A stretch of DNA of 64,000 nt. It comes from Candidatus Bipolaricaulota bacterium (lineage in GTDB: Bacteria; Bipolaricaulota; Bipolaricaulia; Bipolaricaulales; Bipolaricaulaceae). Positions 51,676 through 60,077 of this stretch are shown here, piece after piece (position 1 is the first letter of the stretch; each line of letters begins with the position of its first letter). The notes beneath the pieces were generated by a model. That model was given only the letters and a program-made list of their open reading frames with translations, did not search any database and was not told where the DNA came from. Position numbers and translations under genes: made by a program. Where the stretch lies: positions 4,153 to 68,152 of the forward strand of contig JACIWL010000002.1 in the NCBI GenBank assembly GCA_014360995.1, in the 5' to 3' direction.

Positions 51676-53279
51676 GGCCGGCCCGGCTACACGTGCTGGT
51701 GGCGGTGGACGCGGAGGCCAAGCTTTCCGGCGTGGACCGGGTTTTGGCTGCCCTCCGGGAAGCCCTTTCCCAGTACGGGCTTTCCGAAGAAGTGCGGATG
51801 GTGGAAACCGGAACCTTAGGAATTTCCGGCCAGGGCGTGGTTTTGGCCGTCTATCCCGACGGCGTTTTTTATGGCCAGGTCAAGCCGGAGGACGTGCGGG
51901 AGATCGTGGAGGTCCATTTCCTCAAGGGCCGGCCGGTGGAGAGGCTGCGCCTTCCCACGGCCGCACCGGTGGCCCGCCCCGGGGAGATCCTGGGCCGGCA
52001 GACCCGCGTGGTCTTGCGCAACGTGGGCGTGATCGATCCGGAAAACATCGAGGAGTACATCGCCCAAGGAGGTTACGAGGCCCTGGCCAAGGCCCTCTTC
52101 GGGATGAGGCCGGAGGAGGTGATTGAGGAAGTAAGGCGCGCGGGCCTGCGGGGCCGGGGCGGCGCGGGCTTCCCCACCGGGGTGAAATGGGCGGCGGTGC
52201 GTCAGGCCCCCGGCTCCGAAAAATACGTGATCTGCAACGCCGACGAGGGCGAGCCTGGAACCTTCAAGGACCGCCTGATCCTCGAGGGCGATCCCCATCG
52301 CCTTTTGGAAGCCATGACCATCGCCGGCTACGCCGTGGGGGCGAGGCTTGGGATCATCTACGTGCGTGGGGAATACGCTCTTTCCCTCCGCCGCCTGGAG
52401 CGGGCCATCGAGCAAGCCCGGGAGTATGGGCTTTTGGGCCAAAATATCCTGGAGAGCGGGTTTTCCTTCGATATCGAGGTTCGGCCGGGCGCCGGGGCCT
52501 ACGTGTGCGGGGAAGAGACGGCCCTCATCGAGTCCCTGGAGGGGAAGCGCGGCTGGCCCAGAATCCGCCCGCCTTACCCCGTCACCCACGGGCTTTGGGG
52601 CAAACCCACGGTGGTGAACAACGTGGAGACCTTGGCCAACGTCCCCGACATCATCCTGCGCGGGGCGGCCTGGTTCCGCTCCCTTGGCACCCCCACCTGT
52701 CCGGGGACCAAGGTGTACACGATCCTCGGGCACGTGCGCTTCCCGGGGCTGGTGGAGGTGGAGATGGGGACGCCGCTTAGGGTCCTCATCTACGAGCTTG
52801 GCGGCGGAATACGAGATGGCCGAGGCCTCAAAGCCGTGCTCATCGGTGGCGCCGCCGGAGCCTTCCTCACCCCCAAGGACTTGGACGTGCGCCTGGACTT
52901 CGATTCCTTGGCGGGCCGGGCCGCCGTTTTGGGCTCCGGCGCCGTCCTCGTCATGGACGACACCACCTGCATTGTGGACATGCTCGGCAGCATCCTTCGC
53001 TTCTTCCGGCACGAATCCTGCGGCCAGTGCGTTCCCTGCCGGGTGGGAACAGATCTTTTGGTTCGCCTTTGGGAGGGGGTGCGCCGGGGGATTGCCGGCG
53101 AGGAGGCTTTGGCCTGGATGACGGAGATCGTGGAGGCCATGCGGCAAAGCTCCCTCTGCCCCTTAGGCCAATCCCTGGCCTTGCCCGTGCGCTCGGCGTT
53201 GGAGAACTTCCGGGAGGAGTTCCTCGCCCACGCCCGAGGCGAACCCTGCGCCCGCTGCCAAGCCCAAGGAGGTCACTGA
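51672..53279 (+). CDS. hydB2: NuoF/HydB-type NAD(P)H-FMN subunit, copy 2, Cys-less N-domain
   Basis: The 535-residue flavoprotein keeps the FMN/NADH core ([54 protein letters not shown]) and the N3 cluster motif ESCGQCVPCRVG with a later SSLCPLGQ. The N-terminal domain is the same thioredoxin-like fold as in copy 1 (VETGTLGISGQGVVLAVYPDGV against [21 protein letters not shown]) but all four cluster cysteines are gone. The C-terminal ferredoxin clusters are also absent; the tail ends CARCQAQGGH. It could be a second NAD(P)H site with its own HydC2. Confidence 0.93.
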   Translation: MRPARLHVLVAVDAEAKLSGVDRVLAALREALSQYGLSEEVRMVETGTLGISGQGVVLAVYPDGVFYGQVKPEDVREIVEVHFLKGRPVERLRLPTAAPVARPGEILGRQTRVVLRNVGVIDPENIEEYIAQGGYEALAKALFGMRPEEVIEEVRRAGLRGRGGAGFPTGVKWAAVRQAPGSEKYVICNADEGEPGTFKDRLILEGDPHRLLEAMTIAGYAVGARLGIIYVRGEYALSLRRLERAIEQAREYGLLGQNILESGFSFDIEVRPGAGAYVCGEETALIESLEGKRGWPRIRPPYPVTHGLWGKPTVVNNVETLANVPDIILRGAAWFRSLGTPTCPGTKVYTILGHVRFPGLVEVEMGTPLRVLIYELGGGIRDGRGLKAVLIGGAAGAFLTPKDLDVRLDFDSLAGRAAVLGSGAVLVMDDTTCIVDMLGSILRFFRHESCGQCVPCRVGTDLLVRLWEGVRRGIAGEEALAWMTEIVEAMRQSSLCPLGQSLALPVRSALENFREEFLAHARGEPCARCQAQGGH

Positions 53280-54604
53280 TGAGGCTGACCTTTGCCGGCG
53301 CGGCCGGAACGGTCACCGGATCCTGCTTCTTTTTGGAGACAAAGGGCACAAAGCTCCTTGTGGATTGCGGGATGTTCCAGGGCCTTCCGGAACTTGAAGC
53401 TAAAAACACCGAGCCTTTCCCCTTCGATCCGGCAGAGGTTGATTGGCTCATCATCACCCACGGGCACCTTGACCATTTGGGGCTTGTGCCGCGCCTTGTG
53501 CGCGAGGGCTTCCAGGGAAGGGGCATCTGCACCGTTCCCACGCGGGACATCGCCCAGGTGATGCTAATGGACGCCGCCCGCATCCAGGAAGAGGAGGATG
53601 GGGCCCTTTACACGGTGGAGGACGCCCTGGATGCCCTGGACCGCATTTCCCTCCTCGTCGAGTACGGGGAAGAGGTGGAGCTTGGGAAGGGGGTCAAGGC
53701 TAAGTTCCACGATGCCGGCCACATCCTCGGCGCGGCCTTTGTGGAGATCCAGGCGGAAGGGAAAACCCTGGTCTTTTCCGGGGATCTTGGGAACCGGGGA
53801 AAGCCCTTGGTGGAAGATCCCTCTTACCCGCCAAAAGCCGACGTGCTCGTTTTGGAGTCCACCTACGGCGACCGGACCCATCCCCCCCTTGAGGATTCCG
53901 TGGAGGAACTGCGCCGGGTGATCGTGGAAACCCTCGAGCACGGGGGAAACGTGGTCATCCCCTCCTTCGCCTTGGAGCGGACCCAGGAGGTTTTGTACAT
54001 CCTCTTTCGGTTGTGGAAGGAGCGCAAGATCCCGCGGACCAAGATCTTTTTGGACTCGCCACTGGCCGTGCAGGCCACGCGGATTTTTGAGCGCTACACC
54101 GAGCGTTTTCCCGAGCCGGCGCGGAAGCTCTTCCGCAAAAAGGAAGACCCCTTCGATTTCGAGCTCTTGGAGTACACCCTCACCAAGGCCGCCTCCAAGA
54201 AGATCGCCGAAGAAGAAGGGGTGATCATCATTGCCGGGTCGGGCATGTGCACGGGTGGCCGCGTCCTCTATCATCTTAGGGCCAATTTGCCAAGGCCGGA
54301 GTCGTCCATCGTCTTTGTGGGCTACCAGGCGGAGGGCACGCTGGGCCGGGCCATCCTGGAAGGAGCCCCGGTGGTGGAGATCCTGGGCAGTATGGTCCCC
54401 GTGCGCGCGGGAATTTGGCGGATTGAGGGGCTCTCCGCCCACGCGGATCAGGGGATCCTTGTTGATTGGGCCTTGCACGCCGACCCACGCCAAATATTCC
54501 TCGTGCACGGCGAGCCTCACGCCCTGGGGGCTTTGGCCACCCGCCTCGCCAGCCACGGTTACTCCGTGCACATCCCCGCCTGGCACGAAACCGTTGAGCT
54601 GTGA
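53279..54604 (+). CDS. Beta-CASP metallo-beta-lactamase RNA nuclease
   Basis: The 441-residue protein begins MRLTFAGAAGTVTGSCFFLE and shows HGHLDHLG (motif 2), DAGHILGA (motif 3) and FSGDLGN (motif 4). The beta-CASP part has ESTYGDR, GSGMCTGGR and LSAHADQ, with HGEP near the end. It belongs to the CPSF73/Ysh1-like group of bacterial and archaeal RNA-processing nucleases. Its ATG overlaps the hydB2 stop by one base, so it is in the hydrogenase unit although its job is general RNA processing. Confidence 0.92.
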   Translation: MRLTFAGAAGTVTGSCFFLETKGTKLLVDCGMFQGLPELEAKNTEPFPFDPAEVDWLIITHGHLDHLGLVPRLVREGFQGRGICTVPTRDIAQVMLMDAARIQEEEDGALYTVEDALDALDRISLLVEYGEEVELGKGVKAKFHDAGHILGAAFVEIQAEGKTLVFSGDLGNRGKPLVEDPSYPPKADVLVLESTYGDRTHPPLEDSVEELRRVIVETLEHGGNVVIPSFALERTQEVLYILFRLWKERKIPRTKIFLDSPLAVQATRIFERYTERFPEPARKLFRKKEDPFDFELLEYTLTKAASKKIAEEEGVIIIAGSGMCTGGRVLYHLRANLPRPESSIVFVGYQAEGTLGRAILEGAPVVEILGSMVPVRAGIWRIEGLSAHADQGILVDWALHADPRQIFLVHGEPHALGALATRLASHGYSVHIPAWHETVEL

Positions 54605-55515
54605 AGGTCGCAGTTTTTGGCAGCCTCAACATGGACCTCGTCACCAGCGTGGAGAGGCTTCCCCAGCCAGGGGAGACCGTTTTGGGCCGGAATTTTGCCC
54701 GCTATCCCGGAGGGAAGGGTCTAAACCAGGCGGTGGCCGCGGCCAGGCTCGGCGCAGAGGTCCTCCTTTTTGGCAAGGTGGGAAATGACCCGTTCGGGGA
54801 GGAACTACTTTCTGTGGCCAAAGAAAACGGCGTGGACGTGAGCTTCGTTGAGCGCGCCCCCGCTCAGACGGGGACGGCTACGATCCTCGTAGACCAAGCG
54901 GGCGAGAACATGATCGCCTATGCCCCCGGGGCCAATGCCCTCGTGGACGAGGCTTATCTTGGGAGGGTTCTCCCAATTTTGAGTAACGCCGACGTCCTCC
55001 TCCTTCAGCTGGAGATCCCCCTTCCCACGGTGAGCGCGGTCCTAAGCCGCCTTCCCGCGGAGCGTCCGCTCGTTATTCTCAACCCCTCTCCTGTTCAGGA
55101 TTTGGGTTGCCTTCCATTGAGGCGCGTGGACGTGCTCGTCCCGAACTTTCAGGAATTTCAAATCCTTGGGGGTTGGTCGGGGAATCCCGAGGACCTGGAG
55201 CGGGCGGGACGGGCCTTCCTGGCGCGGGGGGTGAAAGCCCTCGTGGTCACCGCTGGGTCGGCCGGAGCTTACCTTGTGGAAGCCGAGGGCTTTGCCCATT
55301 TTCCGGCCTTCCCCGTGGAGGCCGTGGATACCACTGGGGCCGGCGATGCCTTTTGCGCGGCACTGGCGGTGAAGTTGGGGAGCGGCCGGGGGCTTTATGA
55401 GGCCATCGGCTTTGCCAACGCCGCGGCGGCCCTGGCTACCACAAAAAAAGGCGCCGTACCAAGCCTTCCTACGCTGAGCGAGGTTCAAGCCTTCCTTTCC
55501 CGCTTCGCCGACTGA
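54601..55515 (+). CDS. PfkB-family sugar kinase, ribokinase-like
   Basis: The 304-residue kinase has the N-terminal signature FGSLNMDLVTSVERLPQPGETV, GGKGLNQAVAAARLGAEV and the C-terminal signature DTTGAGDAFCAALAV with the catalytic Asp. This is closest to ribokinase (RbsK), but other pentose or nucleoside substrates are possible. The GTG start overlaps the nuclease stop by 4 bases. It is the last gene of the long unit. Confidence 0.9.
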   Translation: MKVAVFGSLNMDLVTSVERLPQPGETVLGRNFARYPGGKGLNQAVAAARLGAEVLLFGKVGNDPFGEELLSVAKENGVDVSFVERAPAQTGTATILVDQAGENMIAYAPGANALVDEAYLGRVLPILSNADVLLLQLEIPLPTVSAVLSRLPAERPLVILNPSPVQDLGCLPLRRVDVLVPNFQEFQILGGWSGNPEDLERAGRAFLARGVKALVVTAGSAGAYLVEAEGFAHFPAFPVEAVDTTGAGDAFCAALAVKLGSGRGLYEAIGFANAAAALATTKKGAVPSLPTLSEVQAFLSRFAD

Positions 55516-55604
55516 TTTTTTCCTGTGGCTAAGGACGGCCGAAGAACTTAAGATGAGCGTGTGCGGGAGAGGGGCAGGTCGACTTTTCCCGCGCGGGATG
55601 AACG

Positions 55605-56018
55605 ATGCGAGAAGTGGTGGTGGCGGGGATCGCGGTGGACCAGGAAAGCGGCGGGCCCGTCCTCCTTTTGCGGGATCCCACGGAGAAGGATCGCTTTGTT
55701 CCCTTGAGGATCGGCGAGGCGGAGGCCGTCTCCATCATGTTGGGCCTGCGGGGCGAGAGCGCTCCACGGCCCCTTGCCCATGACCTCCTCCTTCAAGTCC
55801 TTTCCGCGCTAGAGGCGGTCCTAGAGGAGGTGCGGCTGGAGCGGGTGGAAGAGGGCATTTGCTATGCTTCTTTGCTCATCCGCCGGGCCTCCGGGGAGAT
55901 GGTGGAGGTGGATGCGCGGCCCTCGGATTCCGTGGCCTTGGCCGTGCGCACCGGCTCCCCCATCCTCATTAGGGAGGAGGTGTACGCTGAGCTCGTGCAG
56001 GAGCTTCCGGGTTTTTAG
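55605..56018 (+). CDS. DUF151 bifunctional nuclease family protein
   Basis: The 137-residue protein has the DUF151 pattern: VVVAGIAVDQESGGPVLLLRD, RFVPLRIGEAEAVSIMLGL, PRPLAHDLLLQVLSAL and the end VDARPSDSVALAVRTGSPI. Relatives in other bacteria are reported to have nuclease activity; the cell role is unclear. The gap 55516-55604 upstream (89 bases) separates it from the hydrogenase unit and holds no clear promoter motif. The coaX start follows after 2 bases. Confidence 0.88.
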   Translation: MREVVVAGIAVDQESGGPVLLLRDPTEKDRFVPLRIGEAEAVSIMLGLRGESAPRPLAHDLLLQVLSALEAVLEEVRLERVEEGICYASLLIRRASGEMVEVDARPSDSVALAVRTGSPILIREEVYAELVQELPGF

Positions 56019-56020
56019 CC

Positions 56021-56782
56021 ATGTTGATGGCTGTGGATATCGGGAACACCCTTATCACCTTGGGGCTCCACGACGGCCTTTCCTGGCGAGCTAGATTTCG
56101 GATACGGACCGTGGTGGATAAAACTGCCGATGAGTATGCCACGCTCATCTTGGCCCTTCTGCGCGGCCGCGGCCTAGAGGAGAAGCCGACGCGGATGGTG
56201 TTGGCCAGCGCTGTTCCCCCGCTAATCCCGGTGTTTAGGGAGCTTGGGGAGGAGTGGTTTGGGTTGGAGGTGTTGGTAGTTGGGCCGGGAGTGCGCACGG
56301 GTTTGGCCATCCGCACGGATAACCCGGCGGAAGTAGGGCCGGATCTTGTGGCCAATGCCGTGGCCGCCTACGCCCGCTTTCAGGGGAACTGCATCGCCGT
56401 GGACTTCGGCACAGCCACCAGCCTCGTGGCTGTGGCCGAGCCGGGAATCCTGGTGGGAGTGGCGTTGGCCCCGGGGCTGCGCACGGGCGCGGAGGCCCTG
56501 GCCGAGCGAACGGCCCAGCTTCCTCGCGTTCCTATTTCCCTTCCCAGCTCGGCGTTGGGAAAGAACACGGTGCAGGCTATCCAGGCGGGGGTAGTTTTCG
56601 GCCACGCCGCCCTCGTAGATGGCCTCATCCGCCGGATGCGCACGGAGCTTGGCGGCAAGGCCAACGCGGTGGCCACCGGGGAGTGGGCTCCCCTCCTTTC
56701 CCCTCTCCTTTCCGAGGTGGAGGCGGTGGACCCCTGGCTCACCTTGGAGGGCCTCCGTCTCATTTCCCTTCGCAATAACTAG
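56021..56782 (+). CDS. coaX: Type III pantothenate kinase
   Basis: The 253-residue enzyme catalyses the first step of coenzyme A synthesis. CoaX marks are MAVDIGNTLITLGLHDG, VVGPGVRTGLAIRTDNPAEVGPDLVANAVAA, CIAVDFGTATSLVAV and LPRVPISLPSSALGKNTVQAIQAG. An ATG at 56027 is an equally good start. It is translationally close to the DUF151 gene. Confidence 0.95.
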   Translation: MLMAVDIGNTLITLGLHDGLSWRARFRIRTVVDKTADEYATLILALLRGRGLEEKPTRMVLASAVPPLIPVFRELGEEWFGLEVLVVGPGVRTGLAIRTDNPAEVGPDLVANAVAAYARFQGNCIAVDFGTATSLVAVAEPGILVGVALAPGLRTGAEALAERTAQLPRVPISLPSSALGKNTVQAIQAGVVFGHAALVDGLIRRMRTELGGKANAVATGEWAPLLSPLLSEVEAVDPWLTLEGLRLISLRNN

Positions 56783-56787
56783 GGCCA

Positions 56788-56817
56788 TTGCCGTAGTTCG
56801 CCCAAAAGGGGTAAAGT
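56788..56817 (+). promoter_or_regulatory. Promoter of the second oligopeptide-binding protein gene
   Basis: TTGCCG (56788-56793), an 18-base spacer and TAAAGT (56812-56817) precede the repeated ribosome-site element at 56825. Confidence 0.5.
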
Positions 56818-56824
56818 TCATATC

Positions 56825-56858
56825 GGAGGTGACACTCCGAAAAGGAGGTGACACTCCG
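56825..56858 (+). repeat. Tandem 15-base repeat with two ribosome sites
   Basis: GGAGGTGACACTCCG occurs twice (56825-56839 and 56844-56858) separated by AAAA. Each copy contains a ribosome site (GGAGGTGA) and can fold into a short GGAG/CTCC hairpin. The last base of the second copy is the first base of the GTG start codon. Confidence 0.85.
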
Positions 56859-58330
56859 TGCGAAAGTTTTGTTTTGCGGTTGTTCTATTGGGCTTTTCGG
56901 GCTTTGGGAGTGAGCTGATCCTTGCCGTCTCCACCGAGCCGCCTTCGTTGGACCCCACCACCAACGCCGCAGCGGTGATCCGCCTCCTTCTCCAAAACAA
57001 TCTCTACGAAACCCTCGTCCGCGTGGACGAAAGGGGAACAATCTGCCCCCTTCTTGCCCGTTCCTGGTCCATCTCTGAGGACGGAAAAACGCTCACTTTT
57101 TATCTCCAAGAGGGCGTTCTTTTCCACTCCGGCGAGCCCTGCGACGCCTGGGCCATTCGGCGAAGCTTCCTTCGCGCCATGGATCCTGCCCGGGGCCACG
57201 TCCACCCTGAATACTTCCAAGATATCGAGGAGATCGAGGTGGTCGACCCCCTCACCGTGCGTTTTGTCCTGAAAAACCCGGACGCCTCATTTCTCACCCT
57301 TCTTGCCCTGGGGGATAGCGTGATCGTCCCCGACCACGACGACTTGGCCCAAAACCCCATCGGCACTGGGCCCTTTAGGTTCGCGCGCTGGGAGCGGGGT
57401 TACGCCCTTAGGCTTATGCGAAACCCCGACTATTGGGACCCCGCGCGCCCAAAACTCTCCGCAGTGACCTTTAGGTTCATCGCCGACCCCGTGGCCCAGG
57501 TGGCGGCCCTGCGCGCCGGCGATGTGGATGTGCTCGTGGAGGTGACCCCGGAGATCGCCGCCTCCCTCCGCAACGATCCTGCATTCACCGTGATATCCGG
57601 CCCTCAGGAGCTTGTGCAAATCATCGCCATAAACAAGACCAGGACGCCTTTTTCCGACCTTTTGGTGCGCCAGGCATTGGCCCTGGCGGTGGACCGGGCC
57701 CAGCTTATTGAGCTTGTGGCCATGGGCTTTTCCTCGCCGGTGGGAAGCCATCTTGCCCCCGGCTCCCTTTACTACGCAGACATGACCTGGATTTATCCCC
57801 ATGACCAGGCCAAGGCCCGCGAGCTTCTTGCTCAGGCCGGCTATCCGCAAGGATTCAACGCCACCTTAACCCTTCCCGCTAACTACCCGTTTCACGTGCG
57901 CACGGGCGAGGTCTTGGCCGCCCAGCTCGCGCAAGTGGGGATCCGCCTGAACCTCGAGCTTGTGGATTGGCCCACTTGGCTCGACCGCGTTTATGCCCAA
58001 GGGGATTTCGATCTCACCGTGATCGGCCATGTGGGGCGGGTAGACCCGGCCCTGACTCTTATCTTCTACGGTCCGGATCGCCCCGATTATTATTTCCGCC
58101 GCGACTGGGAAAACCCGGAGCTGAACGAACTCCTCAGGCGTGGAGCCCTAATTTCTACCCCGGAAATCCGCCAAAGCATCTACACCGTGGCCCAGTACAT
58201 CATCGCTCGGGAAGTGGTGAACGTTTTCCTTCAGGCACCCCACCGCATCCTCGTTCATCGGCGGAATGTGAGCGGCCTTAAGGTGTGCTCGCTTTACGTC
58301 CTCGATCTCTCGGAGGTCGCAAAAGGATGA
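56858..58330 (+). CDS. Oligopeptide ABC transporter solute-binding protein (second copy)
   Basis: The 490-residue family-5 binding protein starts at a GTG and has a signal peptide (MRKFCFAVVLLGFSGFG). Marks are STEPPSLDPTTNAAAV, LARSWSISEDGKTLTFYL, FHSGEPCDAWAIRRSFLRAM, GTGPFRFARWERGYALRL and VRQALALAVDRAQLIELV. The dppB/dppC pair that would serve it is encoded tail-to-tail on the other strand, overlapping its last 53 bases. The ribosome site is duplicated (see the repeat at 56825). Confidence 0.9.
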   Translation: MRKFCFAVVLLGFSGFGSELILAVSTEPPSLDPTTNAAAVIRLLLQNNLYETLVRVDERGTICPLLARSWSISEDGKTLTFYLQEGVLFHSGEPCDAWAIRRSFLRAMDPARGHVHPEYFQDIEEIEVVDPLTVRFVLKNPDASFLTLLALGDSVIVPDHDDLAQNPIGTGPFRFARWERGYALRLMRNPDYWDPARPKLSAVTFRFIADPVAQVAALRAGDVDVLVEVTPEIAASLRNDPAFTVISGPQELVQIIAINKTRTPFSDLLVRQALALAVDRAQLIELVAMGFSSPVGSHLAPGSLYYADMTWIYPHDQAKARELLAQAGYPQGFNATLTLPANYPFHVRTGEVLAAQLAQVGIRLNLELVDWPTWLDRVYAQGDFDLTVIGHVGRVDPALTLIFYGPDRPDYYFRRDWENPELNELLRRGALISTPEIRQSIYTVAQYIIAREVVNVFLQAPHRILVHRRNVSGLKVCSLYVLDLSEVAKG

Positions 58331-59126
58331 ACGCCCGAAGCTGGGGGTCGAGGTAATCATGGAGAAAGTCTCCGAGGATATTGAGGCCTAGCACAGCGGA
58401 GATCAAAAACAACGCGGGAAAAACCGCGGGCCAGGGGGATTGAAAAAGGTAGCCCTGGGCCTCCCAAAGCATCCTTCCCCAGGAGGGTTCCGGCGGCTGG
58501 ACCCCAAGCCCAAGGTAGGAAAGGGAGGCCTCGGCCAGAAGGGCCGTGCTCAGGCTCGCGGTGGTCTGCACAAGGAGGGCCGAGGCCAGGTTGGGAAGGA
58601 TGTGGCGAAGGAGGACCCGTGTTGTGCTTGCTCCTGCGGCCCTGGCCGCGACCACGAACTCCCGTTCCTTCAGGGTTAAAACCCCGGCATGGGTGAGCCG
58701 GGCAAAGTAAGGGAGGTTGAAAAGGGCCAAGGCCAGGGCCACCCCGGGAAGGCCCCGCCCCAAAAGGACAGCCAAAAGGAGGGCGAGAAGGACGGGGGGG
58801 AAGGCCAAAACGGCGTCGAACAGGCGCAAAAGACCCTCGGCGAGGATTTCCCCGCCAAGACCGGCGATGCCCCCCAGCACCGTGCCCAAAAGGCCGCCAG
58901 CGGCCACGCTCAGAAAAGCGATGGTCCAGCTGGCACGGCCGCCGGCCATCACCCGGGAGAGAAGGTCCCGGCCAAGCCAGTCCGTCCCCATGGGATGGGC
59001 CAGGGAAGGGGAAAGAAAAGGCCGGGCCACAAGGGCCGTGGGCTCCCAGGGCAACCAAAAAACCCCGATTAAGACGGGGATAAATCCAAGCCCCCAAAAA
59101 ACAAGGCCCCAAAAAAGGCGGGTCAT
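58278..59126 (-). CDS. Oligopeptide ABC transporter permease, DppC type (second copy)
   Basis: The ATG at 59126 overlaps the dppB-like stop by 4 bases and gives 282 residues (MTRLFWGLVFWGLGFIP). Family marks are HPMGTDWLGRDLLSRVMAGG and the EAA loop VAARAAGASTTRVLLRHILPN, with LGLGVQPPEPSWGRML before the last helices. The last 53 bases overlap the end of the convergent binding-protein gene. No ATPase gene is adjacent. Confidence 0.92.
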   Translation of the reverse strand: MTRLFWGLVFWGLGFIPVLIGVFWLPWEPTALVARPFLSPSLAHPMGTDWLGRDLLSRVMAGGRASWTIAFLSVAAGGLLGTVLGGIAGLGGEILAEGLLRLFDAVLAFPPVLLALLLAVLLGRGLPGVALALALFNLPYFARLTHAGVLTLKEREFVVAARAAGASTTRVLLRHILPNLASALLVQTTASLSTALLAEASLSYLGLGVQPPEPSWGRMLWEAQGYLFQSPWPAVFPALFLISAVLGLNILGDFLHDYLDPQLRAFILLRPPRDRGRKASTP

Positions 59127-60064
59127 CGGAGGCGGATCCGCGGGTCCAAGAGGGCGTAGAGGAGGTCGGCAAAAGTGCTTGTGGCAACCACAGCGGCCAC
59201 GGTCACCAGGGAAATGCCAAGGAGGAGGGGGATGTCCCGGCCAAAGGCCGCCTCCAGGGCCAACTTTCCTAAGCCCGGCAGGGAAAAGACCTGCTCCACC
59301 ACCAACGCCCCTCCCAAGAGCCGGCCGAAGGTGAGGCCTAGGGCAGCAACGCACGGGATTAGTCCGTTTCGTAAAACGTGCCCAAAAAGAACGCGCCTTT
59401 CATCTAGGCCTTTGGCCCGGGCCGTGCGCACAAAGTCCTGAAAAAGGAGGTCGGCCAAGGTGGCCCGGGAAAGGCGGGCAAAATACGCGGCCCGCGGAAG
59501 CCCCAGGGCGAAAAGGGGGAGCACAAGATGCACGAAAGCCCGCGTCTCGCCCCATCCCGGAAACCCTCCAGAGGGAAAAAAACGTAGCCGCACGGAAAAA
59601 ATCCCGATGAGGGCTATTCCGAGCCAAAACTCCGGGACAGCCAAAAAGAAGGCCGTCCCCCCGCTCAAAAGGAGGTCCGGAAATCTCCCAAACCTAGCGG
59701 AAGAAAAAAGTCCAAGGGCTAGGCCCAGGGCAAAAGAAAAGAGGGCCACAAGGAGAGCGAGGGGCAAAGTAAGGCTCAGTCCGCGGAGGATGAGCTCGGA
59801 AACGGGAACACCGGGATAGCGCCAGGATTGGCCCAAGTCCCCCCGCAGGGCGAGGAAAAGCCAGCGGGCGAAGCGCGCCGGCCAGGGAAGATCTAGTCCC
59901 AGGGCCCTCTTCGCTGCCTCATAGCGTTCCGGAGTGGCCTCGGGCCCGACCATGAGCCTGGCCGCGTCGCCAGGGAGGGCGGTGAGGGCCAAAGAAACGG
60001 CCATGGCCACCACCAGGACCGTGGCGACCATGGCCGCCAAACGGGAAAGAAGGAAGCGCAGCAC
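59123..60064 (-). CDS. Oligopeptide ABC transporter permease, DppB type (second copy)
   Basis: The 313-residue permease begins MLRFLLSRLAAMVATVLVVA and has ALPGDAARLMVGPEATPERYEAAKRALGLD, LTLPLALLVALFSFALGLALG and the EAA loop TARAKGLDERRVLFGHVLRN. It makes the importer channel together with the DppC-type protein at 58278. Its start lies 13 bases after the ppdK stop. Confidence 0.92.
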   Translation of the reverse strand: MLRFLLSRLAAMVATVLVVAMAVSLALTALPGDAARLMVGPEATPERYEAAKRALGLDLPWPARFARWLFLALRGDLGQSWRYPGVPVSELILRGLSLTLPLALLVALFSFALGLALGLFSSARFGRFPDLLLSGGTAFFLAVPEFWLGIALIGIFSVRLRFFPSGGFPGWGETRAFVHLVLPLFALGLPRAAYFARLSRATLADLLFQDFVRTARAKGLDERRVLFGHVLRNGLIPCVAALGLTFGRLLGGALVVEQVFSLPGLGKLALEAAFGRDIPLLLGISLVTVAAVVATSTFADLLYALLDPRIRLR

Positions 60065-60077
60065 ATCAAGGGGAGCC

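Noticed and set aside
51816..53147. A 443-codon antisense frame within hydB2
   Set aside because: The other strand has intact NuoF motifs over the whole length; the antisense product resembles nothing and repeats the His/Gly/Asp-rich composition of other mirror frames.
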